From Boswellia sacra (lineage: Eukaryota; Streptophyta; Magnoliopsida; Sapindales; Burseraceae), in the NCBI GenBank assembly GCA_013180625.2, contig SNVD02006055.1, positions 170,395 to 234,394 on the forward strand: DNA of 64,000 nucleotides. Direction: 5' to 3'. The position numbers were made by a program, and so were the translations under genes. Positions 12,590 through 25,568 of the stretch are shown here, piece by piece (positions within the stretch are counted from its first letter, which is position 1; every line of letters begins with the position of its first letter). The notes under the pieces were generated by a model. The model saw nothing but the letters and a program-made list of their open reading frames with translations, was not told the origin of the DNA and did no database searches.

Positions 12590-14140
12590 AATGGCAACAC
12601 GCCAAGGTTGGTTCGAAGTTTTTGAAATTGTGTGACAGATAGTGGTTTGGTTAGACAATCTGCTAGCTGATCACATCATGGTACATATCTTACCTCAAGT
12701 GATCCTTGAAAAACCTTATCCCGAATGAAGTGCAAGTCTATCTCGATATGTTTAGTTCGAGCATGGTAAACAAGATTGGATGAAAGGGCATTTGCACTCA
12801 TATTATCACACCATATGAATGGACAATAAGGAAGTGGCAGCTGAAATTCATGAAGAAGAGATTGTATCTAGGTGATTTTTGTTATAGTTTGAGCTAAAAA
12901 CCTATACTCAGGTTCTGTACTTGACCTAGATACTACTTTTTGTTTCTTTGATTGCCATGACGCCAAGGTATCACCAAGAAAAACACAATATGCACCAATT
13001 GATTTCCTGTCTTCAGAATCACATGCCCAGTCAACATCAGAGAATGCGACAAGTGAAAGATTCTAACGTGATTTGATATGTAATCCATAGGTTGATGTAC
13101 CTTTTAGAAACCTTAGAACTCTTTTTATTCCTGCCACCAGAAAAGGACTTTGCATATATTGGCTCAATTTGTTCACTATATAAGTTATATCTGGCCTCGT
13201 GAAAGTGAGGTACTGTAATGCTCCCACTGCACTTTTGTAGGCAGTTACATTCTTGAATGGTTCAGATTCTGTTGAAGAGAATTGATTACTAGTAGCAGCT
13301 GGAGTTGAACAAGATTTCATGTTTTGAAGTTCTAGCCTTTGCAATTGATCAAGAATATATTTTGTTTGATTGAGATAGAACCTAGAGCTGTCCCTTCTTA
13401 CTTCAATGCCGAAAAAATAGTGCAATTCACTGAGGTCTTTGAGTTCAAACTCTTCATTAAGTTCTTGGATGAATCTTTGAATGAGCGTGGAATCATTATC
13501 AGTGACTAAGATGTCATCAACATACACCAGGACAAGAATCATTTTGTTATTTGAATGAAACAAGAAGAGAGAATTGTCTGACCTCGAATTATTGAACCCG
13601 CAACTCATCAAGGTTTGTTTTAACTTGTCAAACTAGGCTCTTGGTGCCTATTTAAGACTATAGAGGGCCGTCTTAAGCTTATAGACATAAGCTGGTTTGC
13701 TTTCATCAATGTACCCTTCAGGTTGCTTCATAAATGCACACTCATTTAGATCCCCATTTAGAAAAGCATTGTTCACATCCAGCTACTTTATTTTCTAGTT
13801 ATAGGCTACTACAATTGTTGAGACAATCCTTATTGTAGATGATTTCACTACAGGACTGAAGGTTTCAGAAAAATCTAAACCTGGAGTTTGATGGAAGCCT
13901 TTTGCTACCAGCCTTGCTTTGTGCTTGAATATGGATCCATCAGAATTCAATTTGACTTTAAATACCCATTTATTGCCAACAATGTTGCAATTTTCAGGAG
14001 GAGGCACAAGAACCCATGTCTGATTCTTGATTAATGCTTTGTATTCCTCATCCGTTGCTCTTTTCCAATATGGGGTCTCTAAAGCTTCAATAAGTGAACC
14101 TGGTTCATCTGTAGGTGACCGGTCCACTGTTTCAAAAATT
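12590..14140 (-). pseudogene. Copia 1 reverse transcriptase and RNase H
   Basis: The RT part at 14127-13795 carries WKRATDEEYKALIKNQTW, WVFKVKLNSDGS and KARLVAKGFHQTPG. After a break, 13611-13063 has LVYVDDILVT, where YVDD is the RT catalytic box, and FTRPDITY with a YLKGT-type end. RNase H follows in another frame with DWACD and SRSSTEPEYR motifs and CDNMSA near 12800. Stops and frameshifts near 13650-13790 and 13060 separate the parts. The catalytic YVDD is kept, but the polyprotein is not continuous. Confidence 0.88.
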
Positions 14141-14342
14141 GATGAGGTAAGAGAATAAATTTTTGGTTTAAATATCCCTTATTTTGACCTGGCAATCATA
14201 GGGTGGCATGGTAGTTTTGGTGGTTGTTTTCTTTGAGGGCTATTTTCTATAGGTGGTGGATCAATGGCTTGTCTAGAATTTGAACTAGTTGTGTTTTCAG
14301 TTTGGGCTAAAAGTGAGGGTGAAGAGCATACTTGATCAGATG

Positions 14343-15661
14343 TTACAGTAGGTGGAGACTCAACGAAATCATTTGATTCTGTATTAGAGATTTTAGAAGA
14401 TGATTTTGCATGGCCTGGATAGATAGAAACTTAATTGTAATGTTTAAGCACCTGTAGACTTGGAAGAATATCATTGTTTTGTAATGAAACTGTATTATTG
14501 TTTTTGTTTTACTAAGAAATGGAAAATCATTTTCATTGAAGACAACATGTCTTGAAATGAATAATCTTCCAGAATTGCTTAAACACTTATATCCTTTATG
14601 AGCATTACTATAACCAAGGAAGGTACATTTTTGTGAATGGAATTGAAATTTCTGATTATGATAGGGTCTTAAGCAAGGGTAGCAGCACAACCAAAGGTTT
14701 TTAGCATGTTATAGTCAGGTTGTTTGTGAAAAAGTACTTCATGCGGTGACTTGTTACTCAATGTAGGTGTAGCAAGCAAGTTAATCCTAAAAACAGCAAT
14801 GGAAAAGGCATCTTGCTAGAACTTTAATGGCATTTGAGCTTGAAGCTAACAAGGTTTATCCCATTTCTGTGATATGCTTATGTTTTCTCTCAGCTTTGCC
14901 ATTTTGTTCATGTGTATATGGACAAGGGTGTTTAAATTCTGTTCCATTTTGTTTGAGAAATTTAGAAAATGACCTGTACTTCCCACCCCCCCACCACCAC
15001 AATCTGTTTTTATGCATTTAATTTGCTTGTCAAGACTCTTTTCCACTTGATTTATGAACATAATGAAAGCAATAAATGCTTCAAATTTTGCTTTAAGGGG
15101 ATATAGCCAAGTATAATTACTGAAATCATTAGCAAAATGGATATAATATCTATATCCTGATCTTGATAGCATAGGTGCAGGCCCCTAAATATCTGAGTGC
15201 ACCAATTCAAGTGGTTGTTTAGCTTTAGAGAAAGACCTTTTAAAGGTAGCAAATGAGATTTTCCTAACTGACATGCTTCACAAAAGTATGAAATTTCATT
15301 GCTTATGAACATTTTCATTATGGACTTCCAGGATTTGTTTGAGAATTCTACTTGAAGGGTGGCCTAATCTCCTCTGCCATAACCTTCCTTTGACATCTTT
15401 TGACAAAGCAATTGAAAAAGAGCAAGCATTTGGACTTATAGATTCAATGCTATGGGACTTAGACCTTTTATACTCAGACTCAGGTCTTTTATTTGTAACT
15501 CTAAGAAAGGATTTTTGTGGACTTGGCGATAGACAACGTTGATACAGTCCTCCTTTAGGTCTCCCTTGCACCAGCACCTTGTTGGTTGCCTTGTCCTTCA
15601 CAAAACAAGTGTTAGAATAAAAAACAATGTAAACATTGTTATCACAGGTTAATTTAGACAC
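14343..15661 (-). pseudogene. Copia 1 integrase (GAG-pre-integrase to core)
   Basis: The fragment at 15661-15296 ends in the GAG-pre-integrase motif RLWQRRLGHPSSRILKQIL. Next comes CEACQLGKSHLLP (zinc-binding HHCC half), then HFANDFSNYTWLYPLK with the first catalytic Asp region, and DCGGG for the second. The C-terminal part at 14690-14343 has FLGYSNAHKGYKCL. At least three frameshifts break it, so no active integrase is possible. Confidence 0.85.
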
Positions 15662-15663
15662 AC

Positions 15664-16961
15664 TCAGTAAGTTTTTTGTGTGATTTCAGGTGCACAAAGG
15701 GTGTTATTGAGTTTTAATTCAGACTTGTTTACAGGTAGTTTAGAATGATCAATGTGGGAAATAACCAATTGATTACCATTGCCAACACAAAGGGTATTCT
15801 TACCAAGATATTCATTGCTCACACTCATCATTCCTGGATCCAAGGTCACATGATTGGTAGCTCCACTGTTAGCATACCAAGAACCATCAGTAACTATTTC
15901 CGGTGAAGCAAAATAGGCTGTTGAGTTGTTGAAGTGATGGTTGTGGTTTTTATTAAAATTGTTGAAGTTGGAATTGCCTAGAGGATGGTTCCTGTTGTTG
16001 TTATTGGGCCTGCCTCCCATGTAACTAAGATCAGTTCTATAGAAGCACTTGATCGCAGAGTGCCAAAACTTCCCACATATTTGACAAGTAGGCTAGGAAT
16101 TGTTTCCTTTATGCTATTTGTTTTTCTGTCCACTTCCAAGATTCTTGCTTTGATTAGGATAAGAATTCCTATTGTTGTCAGACTAAAAATTGCAATTTTG
16201 AGTATTTTTTCCTTTACTTTTTTGTGATGTATAATTCACAAACATTTTATTTAGGTTCAAGTTGCTAAAAGCATTTTGCCTCTCTATCCTATTTTCATAG
16301 CTCAAAAGAAGTGCCTGAGCTTCTCGCCAAGAAATTGAGTATTTAGCATTAATTTGAACAACTATAGGAGAGTACTTAGAGTCCAAACCTGAGGTGGCAA
16401 AAGAAATCAGATCATCAGTGGGAATTTCTGCCTAGCTATAGTAAGATTGTCAGACAATTGCTTCATAGGCAAGAGGCATTCATCCATCTTCATTGAACCC
16501 TTTCTTGTTGTCTGCAAAGCCAACTTATAGTTGGATATCTGTGACTTGCTTTGAGCACCATAGTAATTTTCCATAGCCAACCAAAGATCCCTTGATATAG
16601 TAACTCTAATAACTTGGGCAGCTACTTCTTCAGTTAGAGATCCTAGCAACCATCCAATCAACATATTATCTATTGAAATCCATTCTTCATAGACTGCGTT
16701 AGGAATTTGCTCAACTTGACCTGCATCTAAAATTCCAGTACTTGAGCTGATAAACTCTTCTGGAGGAGGTTTAGTGCCTAACACAAATCCATCAACTCTA
16801 AAACCTCTTAGTGCTGGAAGAATAACATTTGACAACAGAACATAATTGTTCTTGTGCAATCAAGTTGAAATAGGATGGTTTAAAAAATTTCCATACGATA
16901 TGTTAGTAACCTGCAAACCATTTATTGTCACATCAAATGGTAAGGATCTTGAAGCTGCCAT
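15664..16961 (-). pseudogene. Copia 1 gag and protease
   Basis: Gag starts at ATG 16961-16959 (MAASRSLPFD). It is interrupted by a stop near 16860 and continues with a UBN2-type gag domain (ISRDLWLAMENYY). A zinc-knuckle region lies near 16000-16100. The protease site reads WYANSGATNHVT; the family consensus is D-S-G, so the catalytic Asp appears replaced by Asn. Further stops separate the parts. Confidence 0.82.
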
Positions 16962-17005
16962 GGAGTTTTTAGAAGGATCACAAAAAGAAATGGCGGTGGC
17001 CTGGA

Positions 17006-17018
17006 TGCTCTGATACCA
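17006..17018 (-). other. Primer-binding site of Copia 1
   Basis: TGGTATCAGAGCA on the minus strand, complementary to initiator tRNA-Met, starts two bases inside the 5' LTR. It fixes the LTR inner edge and the element's direction. Confidence 0.9.
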
Positions 17019-17020
17019 AG

Positions 17021-17480
17021 TGAGGAATAAGAGGAAAATGCATTGAACACAATTTTGGTAGCACAAAATAAGTTTCTTCTCTCATTCACTGTATGAACAG
17101 TGATTTTTACATTCCAATAACCAGATGCCATATGTCATTGAAGAGGTGAGCTGGAGAATTGAATGGATACAGAAAAAATGAATTTGTTGTCCTATAACTA
17201 ACTATAGCTGATATGGCACTAATTAATTAAGAAACTTCAGCTAAATTCTAACTAATGACATGCTAATGTAACTTACTCTATTTACACTTGTGTGGCTGAC
17301 TTAGAATTGGCATATGTGGCATGTTGTGCTCCACTCATTAACAGCTATAGTGTCAAGTGCAAAGTAGCAACGAATGTCAGATGCAACATATCTCTAGAGT
17401 AGCTGGCTGGAAAGAAAGTTGCACAACTTCATTACAACTTCAGCAGTCTCACATTTCATAGCATTAGTGACTAGTCTTCA
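17021..17480 (-). repeat. 5' LTR of Copia 1
   Basis: 460-bp LTR beginning TGAAGAC and ending TTCCTCA on the minus strand (TG...CA ends). It matches the segment at 12123-12566. Confidence 0.9.
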
Positions 17481-17487
17481 TAGTTTA

Positions 17488-17896
17488 AAACCAAAAATAT
17501 TTTAACTTATAATATTATCTAATTTTAGCTATATAAATAAGTTAAAGGGCTGAATAAATCATAATTGAATGAGTCATGCATTGAATTTAAGAGTCGAACA
17601 CTTTTATACAAATGTTAGTAAAATGTGGGTTTGAGGTTTAAGAATAATTACAGTAGAACATGGCTAACCGTTAGCCAACCAGGCGGCCTTTCAATCAGTA
17701 GATGCAATCTTAATATTAAAACATTGATATAACATAGTACAAATAAAAAACTAAACAACAAATTAAGGTTTCCACACATAGGTTTGACTTATTTCGCTCA
17801 TTCTTGCTATAGTTTTATTTTCTTTCCTCTTCGATAAATTTAATTTGGAGTTGTTGGGAGACGCATGGTTAAACTTAATTAAGGACAAGCAAAGAT

Positions 17897-17950
<54 letters not shown>

Positions 17951-18662
17951 TAAGACAAATATTATTTATAATCTTAAACTAAGACCTAATATTAAGATAA
18001 CTTTGGCTTTTACTCAAAAATCAATGATGACCTCACCCTTAGATGATAAACTTTGAATACGAGTAATGATTTGGGTTTTTAATCTAAGAAACTTGCATAT
18101 GGAGTTTGAACTTTGAGTGCTATTCATTTATAACTTAATTTTTTAGATAAATTTATTGCTTAAATTAAATTAAATTAAATCTATTATAAACTCAAGGAAA
18201 CTAGAATAAAGGTTGAAAATGCAAGAGAGAAATGCATGGGGATAAAGAGCAGTGTAGCATCAATCTTTTTATTAATGCTTCAAAGCTTTGGAACCGAATG
18301 CTATAGCCCATAAACATTGTGTAACTTGCCTATTTATAGGCAATATCCACTAGCCACTTAACCATCATAATTTACCACCTAAAAGTGCATTTCACTTCTC
18401 CACTCAATCCTCATTTGCTCCACATAACTTCCACATATACACGGTTTCAACTTCTTTACATTACTCAATCTTCAACATTTTCCACTTGAGTAGGAAAGTA
18501 ATTTAGTGTTGTATAGCTTGAGTTTGAGTAGAGCATGTGGCTTGCATGTGTCTTTGAATTTTAGGATTTGAGTAGAAGGTGAGTGGCTGAGCTTTAGCCA
18601 CTCCACTTTATATTACAACAAAATATTTTATTTTCAATTTTTACATGTATATATATGTTTTG
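17488..18662. other. Non-coding spacer between two Copia elements
   Basis: AT-rich sequence without recognisable exons. It includes the (AT)n microsatellite and a short AAATTAAATTAAAT run near 18163. Confidence 0.5.
17899..17945. repeat. (AT)n microsatellite
   Basis: About 23 uninterrupted AT units; likely polymorphic. Confidence 0.95.
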
Positions 18663-18667
18663 GTCTA

Positions 18668-19293
18668 TGTTGTGAAGATGAGAGGCATACACACTCACAA
18701 ATAGCTTAACGCAGAATTAAACGAGGAGTTTCATGTACGCACCCAAGCAAAGAAAATAATGAAAACAATAAGAACACAAGGATTTATACTAGTTCAGACA
18801 ATAAAGAGTAATCCTACGTCCAGTTGCTGATGATAAGCAATTCACTATGATGAAAAACAAAAGAGTACAAGAGATTTTACAAGGACAACTAGTAGAAATT
18901 AAGTTGACTTTCTCCCCAAGAAATCCCCAATTTCTCTAAACTTTATCTCTCTATTTTGCCTCTCTTACCTCTATCACATACACTAGAAACACGTCCCCCT
19001 TTCTATATCCCAAAGTCTAAGGGTCAATAACTTGAGTGCCGAGTATCCTATGAAGACTAGGAAAATTGGAGTTATGCTCTAGCACAATAGCATCGCACTC
19101 TGACGCGAAGTCTTTGCCTCAATATGGTTCCAGACCTAGATTCTACACCCCTATGTAGAACACCTTGTGTGCCTGCACCAAGTCTTTCCCTGTAATGTCT
19201 AAGATTGCATTTTTGTATGCGAGCGTAGCTCCAACTACGCTCTTACGCAATCCTGCTGTTTACACAATACAAGTTGAGCCACAATACTTCACA
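18668..19293 (-). repeat. 3' LTR of Copia 2
   Basis: Begins TGTTGTGAAGATGAG and ends TACTTCACA on the plus strand. It pairs with 23436-24040 with visible point changes and small indels, including extra sequence near 19090-19240, suggesting an older insertion than Copia 1. Confidence 0.88.
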
Positions 19294-19308
19294 AATCTCC
19301 ACCTTGAA
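19294..19308 (-). other. Polypurine tract of Copia 2
   Basis: Minus-strand TTCAAGGTGGAGATT abuts the 3' LTR. This motif is characteristic of Tnt1/Tork-type Copia elements. Confidence 0.8.
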
Positions 19309-19389
19309 TCAAGCTTTTGTTCCGTATTATAAACCTCCATAGTAAATTACTAGCTACTTCCATCGTCAAGCTAAAATAGCCCATCCATT

Positions 19390-21060
19390 ACTCGTTCAAA
19401 TCCAAACAAGTGTTGAACTTGATGCTTGTAACGGGCTTAGTGATCATATCAACTGGATTTCTTTAAATATGAATATTCACTACCAAAACCTTTCCTCCAG
19501 CAATAACGTCTCTAATGAAATGCAACTTGATATCTATATGTTTGGTTCTTTCATGATGCATTTGATTTTTTGTCAAATGTATAGAGTTTTGGTTGTCACA
19601 AAATACCTTCACTTGGTCTTGTCTTACACCAAATTCACCTGAAGCTCTTGCAGCCATAATGATTCTTTAACAGCCTTTGTAGCAGCAATATATTCAACTT
19701 TAGTTGTTGAAAGAGCCACAACTAATTGCAAACTGGCTTTGCAATTGACGATGCTACCAAACATCGTGAACATATAACCGTTTAAAGACCTTCTTTTGTC
19801 ATGATCACCCATAAAATCTATATCCATATAACCTACTAGCTTCTCATTAATGTTTTTGCTCCTCTTGTACATTGAACCACAGCTTGAAGTATGCTTGAGA
19901 TACTTGAATATCCATTTGACAGCTTCCCAATGGCTCATACCTGGATTTTCCATGAAATGAGTCACCAAGCTAGCTGCATATGCCAAGTTAGGCCTTGTGC
20001 AAACCATAGAATACATCAAACTTCCAATAGCATTAGCATAAGGAGTTTCAGCAATCTCTTCTTTCTCTACGTTTGTAGTAGGAGATTATGATGATGGAAG
20101 TTCAAAATGAACTGCCAAAGGAGTCTGTACCTCTTTTGCATCAGCCATGTTAAACTTCTCAAGTATTTTGAGTATGTAGTCACCTTGAGATAGAAATAAC
20201 AAGCCTCTATCTCTATCTCTACTTGTCTTCACCCCTAAAATCTTCGTAGCACAACCCAAATCTTTCATCTAAAATTCCTTATTCAGCTTTGTTTTCAGTT
20301 TTCTAATTTGTTCCATGTTTGCCGATGCAATCAATATGTCATCAACATACAACAACAAGAAAATCCCAACTCCATTGTTTAACCACTTGACATAAATACA
20401 ACTATCATATTTGCTCCTGGTATACTATGTTTGATCATAAACTCATCAAACTTCAAATACCATTGTCTTGGTGACTGCTTAAGGCCATACAAGATTTCTT
20501 CAACAAACACACTTTGTCTTCACTTTTTACTTTCACAAAACCTTCAGGTTATGCCATCACAATCCTCTCATCCAAATTACCATGTAAGAATGTAGTTTTG
20601 ACATCCACTACTCTAACTCCATATTGAACTAGGTTACTAGAGCAAGTGGTACTCTAGTGGAAGTGTTTTTCATAATACAAGAGAAAACCTCATTGAAATA
20701 AATGCCTTTTGAGTGAATCCCTTTGCAACCAACCTAGCTTTGTACCTAGGCTTTCCATCCCCACAAGCATTTTCTTTCTGTTTAAACACCCATTTACAAT
20801 CTATTACCTTTTGCCTATTAGCGTTATCAACCAAAATCCAAGTATCATTCTTATTTAAAGAATCTATTTCCTCCCTCATTGCCTGTTGCCAATGATATCT
20901 ATATCTACTAGCCATTGCTTCCTTATAGCTTCCAAGTTCATAACCATCAATCTCCTTAGATATAGACAATGCAAAAGTTATACGATCAGTATAACCATAC
21001 CTTACCAGTGCCACTATAGTCCTTCTAGCACGATCCCTTGCTAGTTGATAGTTTTTCAAG
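19390..21060 (-). pseudogene. Copia 2 reverse transcriptase and RNase H
   Basis: RT begins near 21059 with MREEIDSLNKNDTWILVD, CKWVFKQKE and KARLVAKGFTQK. The catalytic region near 20340 is frameshifted, and MKDLGCATKILG follows at 20268. The stretch at 20019-19624 has CTRPNLAYA, then RNase H with GYMDIDFMGD and STTKVEYIA. The stretch at 19657-19463 has FCDNQNSIHL and RTKHIDIKLHFIRD. The ORF is broken at least four times. Confidence 0.87.
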
Positions 21061-21239
21061 TCGTCAGACTCATTAGGAACTTTTTCAACATCATCATGTT
21101 CATCTATTTCACCTGCCTGTTCTTTTTGATAATCTTCAATATCATAGAGCTCTACCTCAGTCCTAACTCTACTTGCATCTGTAGTATTTTCACTAGGTTT
21201 TAACTAAGATTTTGAACAGCCCCTAATGTAGAACTCTGA

Positions 21240-22500
21240 CGCTCTAAAAGTGACATCTCTATATGTGAAATATTTTGAAACATTGGACTCTTACCACCAC
21301 AACTTGTACCCCTTCACACTATCTGGATAGCCTATAAACGTGCACTTCCTTGCCTTTGGCTCCAACTTGCTTGCTTGATGTGTGCAAAAGCTACACAACA
21401 AAACACTCTCATATAGCTATAGCTCAGAGGTGAACCTGTCCACACTTCTTCTGGTGTTTGAAAACCAATAGTCGATGATGGACATCTATTGATCAAGTGT
21501 GCTGCTATGTTGACTGCTTCTCCCTAAAACTTCTTGGGCATCCTAGCACTTAACAACATACATCTAACACTTTCAAGAAGAGTTCTATCTATTCTTTTCG
21601 CCAAGCCATTTTGTTGTAGTGTCCTAGATACCACTCCTCCATTGTTGCAAAACTAGTTGAACTCGTCATTCAAGAACTCCAAACCATTATCAGTTTTAAG
21701 CTTTCAAACTTTTCTACCTTTTTGGACCCCAACCATCTTTTCCAATCTTTAAACTTTTGAAGTGCCTTATTCTTAGTCTTTAAGATGTATGTGCACACTT
21801 TCCTTGAGCAATCATTAATAATGGACATGAAATATCTACCTCCACCTAAAGTTGCATGCTTCGATGGACCCCATAGATCAGAATGGACATAACTAAGATC
21901 TCCCTAGTAGTGTAAGATGAGGAAGAAAATTTTACCCTTGCTACCTTGCCAAGTATGCAATGCTCATAAAACTCCAATTTTTCCAACTTGCCTCTACATA
22001 ACAAACCTTGCTTCTATAGTTTATGAAGCCCTCTTTCATTCAAATGACCAAGCCTCTTATGCCACAAATAGACTTTATCATCTATACCTAAAATCGAACT
22101 TGCTTCTCCAATTATAGTGTTACCTTGGAGAATGTACAAACCATTTTCCCTCACACCTTTCATCACAACCACGGATCCTCTTGTAACTTTCAAGGTGCTG
22201 TTCTCCCCTTTATAATTGCAGCCATGAGAATCAAGCGTACCGAGTGAAATTAAATTCCTCTTTAGCTTAAGAATGTGCCTCATAGCTGTTAAAACTCTTG
22301 CTATACCATCATGGGTCTTAATCCTAATTGTTCCTATGCCCACTACACTACAAGCTTTGCTATCCCCCAGTAGAACTTTTCCACCATCAATCTTCTCATA
22401 AGATTTGAACCAGCTTCTATTTGGTTTCATATGAAATGAACAACCAGATTCCATAACCCATTGATTTTTAGAGTTTTTAGTTGTCACAAGCAACACATCA
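21240..22500 (-). pseudogene. Copia 2 protease and integrase
   Basis: The protease site is WVMESGCSFHM. The family has D-S-G at this point, so the catalytic Asp appears changed to Glu. VYLWHKRLGHLNERGLHKL, the GAG-pre-integrase motif, follows. The integrase core lies at about 21300-22000 in several frames with many stops. Confidence 0.83.
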
Positions 22501-22679
22501 GAACTCTCATATCCATCCTCTACTATAGCAGTATCAACCTTTTCTTGCTCCTTACCTTTCTCGTTCTTCTTTCTCTTGGGAGAAAGCCTCCTAATTTGCC
22601 CATCCTCATGATAGTGGAATCATTTTATAGCTTTCTTCCCCTTCAACTTAGACCTTGAGTATGACTTTCCTTTATAGTC

Positions 22680-23303
22680 TCTCTAATCACTCCTACCTCT
22701 CGCATGCAACCCTTCACCTGAGTGTTCTCCTAACTTATTCCTCTTTAGGAGATCTTTCGAATTCAATGCACCAATAACATCATCAAGTGATAATGTTTCC
22801 CTACCACGCTTCAAAATATCTACAAAAGTCTCATATGATTTTGGAAGAGAATGCAACAACACCAATGCCTTATCTTTATCATCATATTCAATTTGTATAT
22901 TTTCTAAATCTAAGCACAATTTGTTAAATTCATCAATGTGGTCTTGCAAGTTCTTATCCTTATCATTTTGAATGTAAAGAATTTAGCTTCCAAATATAAC
23001 CTACAGGACAAATTCTTAGTCATATAAAGGCTTTCAAGCTTTAACCATACCTCAGCTATAGTTTTCATCTTCCAGACTTGCCTTAACACCTTGTCACTCA
23101 AGCAAAGAATTAACATGTTGTAAGCTTCTTCATTATGTCGCTCCTCTTCTCAGCGCAGTAGCTATCTAGCATCCTGCTCTCACCTTTAAGAGCTTTATCC
23201 AATCCTAAGTTGCCAAGCAAAGCCAACATCTTCATTCTTCAAATAGCAAAGTCGTTCTACTATCAAACTTCTCAATCTTATGCTTGGTAGTTGATGTAGC
23301 CAT
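22680..23303 (-). pseudogene. Copia 2 gag
   Basis: The start at 23303-23301 gives MATSTTKHKIEKFDS, a typical Copia gag start, and soon meets a stop. UBN2-like gag sequence follows at about 23116-22683 (SLYMTKNLSCRLYL, LLHSLPKSYETFVD) across a frameshift near 22915. Confidence 0.85.
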
Positions 23304-23420
23304 AATAGAAATTTCGTCGAACACCTCTCGTACTGTACAAATATGACTTAGGACTTTTATCAAACACCTACCGTGCTAAGAACTTAAACCACCAAAGAAC
23401 CCCAAATCAATCGTAGCCAA

Positions 23421-23432
23421 GCTCTGATACCA
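23421..23432 (-). other. Primer-binding site of Copia 2
   Basis: TGGTATCAGAGC on the minus strand, three bases from the LTR edge. Confidence 0.9.
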
Positions 23433-23435
23433 ATT

Positions 23436-24040
23436 TGTTGTGAAGAGGAGAGATACACACACTCACAAGTAGCTTAACGCGAAATTAAACTAGGAGTTTC
23501 AAGTACACCCAAGCAAAGAAAATAAAGAAAACAACAAGAATACAAGGATTTATACTGGTTCAAATCACAAAGAGTGATCCTATGTCCAGTTGTTAGTGAT
23601 GAACAATTCACTATGATGAAAAGTAAAAGAGTACAAGAGATTTTACAAGGACAACTAGTAGAAATTAGGTTAACTTTCTCCCCAAGAAATCCCCAATTTC
23701 TCTAAACCCTATCTATCTATTTTGCCTTCTTTCCTTCTATCATATTACATTTGAAACACTTCCCTCTTTTTATATCCCCAATTCTAAGGGCCAATAACTT
23801 GAGTGCCAAGTATCCTAAGAAGATTAGGAAAACTGGAGTTGCACTCCTGCACAACAATCTCTGCCTCAATACGATTCTAGACCTAGATTCTGCACCCCTG
23901 CATAGAACACCTTCCGCGTTTGTGTCAAGGCTCTTCCTGAAATGTCTGACACTGCATTATGGTGCACCTACATAACTCCAATTGTGCTCCTGCACAATCC
24001 TGCTATATGCACAACACAAGTTGAGCCACAATACTTCACA
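23436..24040 (-). repeat. 5' LTR of Copia 2
   Basis: 605-bp LTR with TG...CA ends on the minus strand, next to the primer site; partner of 18668-19293. Confidence 0.88.
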
Positions 24041-24045
24041 GTCTC

Positions 24046-25568
24046 TGTGCGAGAGAGATTGAAAGGATATATATTAATTAGCTTACATGTATGTAATGCC
24101 ATTTCCCTTATGATAAAGGGAAAAAGCACCATTTCATTGTCTAAGAGGAATGAAGACAATGATCGCTATCTTTCTTCATAACTGGCTAATTAGTTCCATG
24201 AAAATCCTGCATTGAAAAAAAAAGGCTAATTGATTATATTATGAGATGTTATAAGGAGATTATTTATGGTGAGAAAAGTTGAGTCTATCGATGACTTTGA
24301 GTGTACGTGGTCAAAAAGGAGTAGGTAGAAGTAGCACTAGTATTATTAAGCCATTTACACACACATACACACACACACACACAAAAATTATTTTCTTTGT
24401 TATGGTGGAAGACATAAAAGCATAAAATATCTCTTCAACTTGCAATTATTATTTTATTTGTTTGTTAATTATAAGCTCCAAGATTGTTAAATTTTAATAA
24501 GCAATAAATGAGAGTTACTATATCATCTATTTGATTCTCTGTGTTGACTTAATTATATATTTCCATTCGGTTTGCATAATATATCTCCTTAATCTTCTGA
24601 CCCCTTGTCGTTTGCATAATATATATCCCTAATATTCTGACCCCTCAATTAAGTCAAAATCTCTTAGCGTAGATGATAATTAGAGTCATTTTTATGTCGA
24701 GAAAATTGTAATGAATTTATAATGTTTCATATATTTCTACTTCAGAATAGCATGAAGGGCATAAGTCGTCGACCCACCAATAAGACAAGAGTTAGACGAT
24801 CAGTATATATATTTCATCATAATCATATTTGCATGATTTGGGGCCTAACTACTCCCAAACAAAGAATCCCAAATTTTTGCCTTTTCTTCTCCAATTCTTT
24901 TGGTCACTTTCCTAATTTCTTTTTTGGAAATTAGGGGGTGCACCCTATCTAAAACCTATTATGCACAATTTCAATACTGGAAAAATACTTTAGCCACTCC
25001 AATATAATAATTGATTATAATATTCATGACTTTTTTAATTTTTTTAATCCTCAATGGATGATATTGGAGTACTTATTTGTTTGGTCTAGCACATATATCT
25101 TGAATTCTTGGCATGAAGTGAAAATGGATAGACCTAGATGGGAGATATATACTGATACTTTCATATGGTTGTCTATCCAAACAAAAGCATTTGAACATCT
25201 AGCTAGAGCTTCATGATCAGGAAGCATAAAGCCATAAACCATGCATATTTGAGTACAATCTTTACATGAGATTTTAATTTACTTTCATATATAAGCATTG
25301 AACTAGCAAACAAGAGACATGTTTTTTGAACAACCCTCGACTTACATAAAAGCGGAGTATGATAATAGGAAATATGATAATAGGAAAAGATAAGTTCAAT
25401 ATCAATGATCTAGCAGGTGCATCATCATCAAGATTACTACATATCTAATTAAGGAGTAATATCATACATTGAAAAATTTTGTATACAAGTTCGACTTGAT
25501 ATTATTCATTTATTGATACATTATACTTTTTATTAGTAGACTTTTGTATATTAATTCTTCTAGCATTG
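24046..25568. other. Non-coding spacer with CA microsatellite
   Basis: No exon is seen. A (CA)n run with one interruption lies at about 24356-24383. A tandemly repeated motif (GTTTGCATAATATAT, about 24570 and 24610) is present. The spacer ends at the Sirevirus 5' LTR. Confidence 0.5.

Larger units (their letters stand above)
12123..17480 (-). mobile_element. Copia LTR retrotransposon 1, near full length, coding-dead
   Basis: A 5.4-kb Ty1/Copia element on the minus strand, with order gag, protease, integrase, RT, RNase H. It has two LTRs, a tRNA-Met primer site and a polypurine tract. TAGTTTA occurs at 12115-12121 and at 17481-17487, a near-adjacent trace of the target duplication. The LTRs look roughly 95% alike by eye, so insertion is not ancient, yet every ORF carries stops. 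Confidence 0.9.
18668..24040 (-). mobile_element. Copia LTR retrotransposon 2 (Tork-like), near full length, coding-dead
   Basis: A 5.4-kb Ty1/Copia element on the minus strand. It has LTRs at both ends, a tRNA-Met primer site and the polypurine tract AAGGTGGAGATT typical of Tork/Tnt1-like elements. Target duplication is GTCTA (18663-18667) and GTCTC (24041-24045), one mismatch. Coding parts are broken by many stops. Confidence 0.9.
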
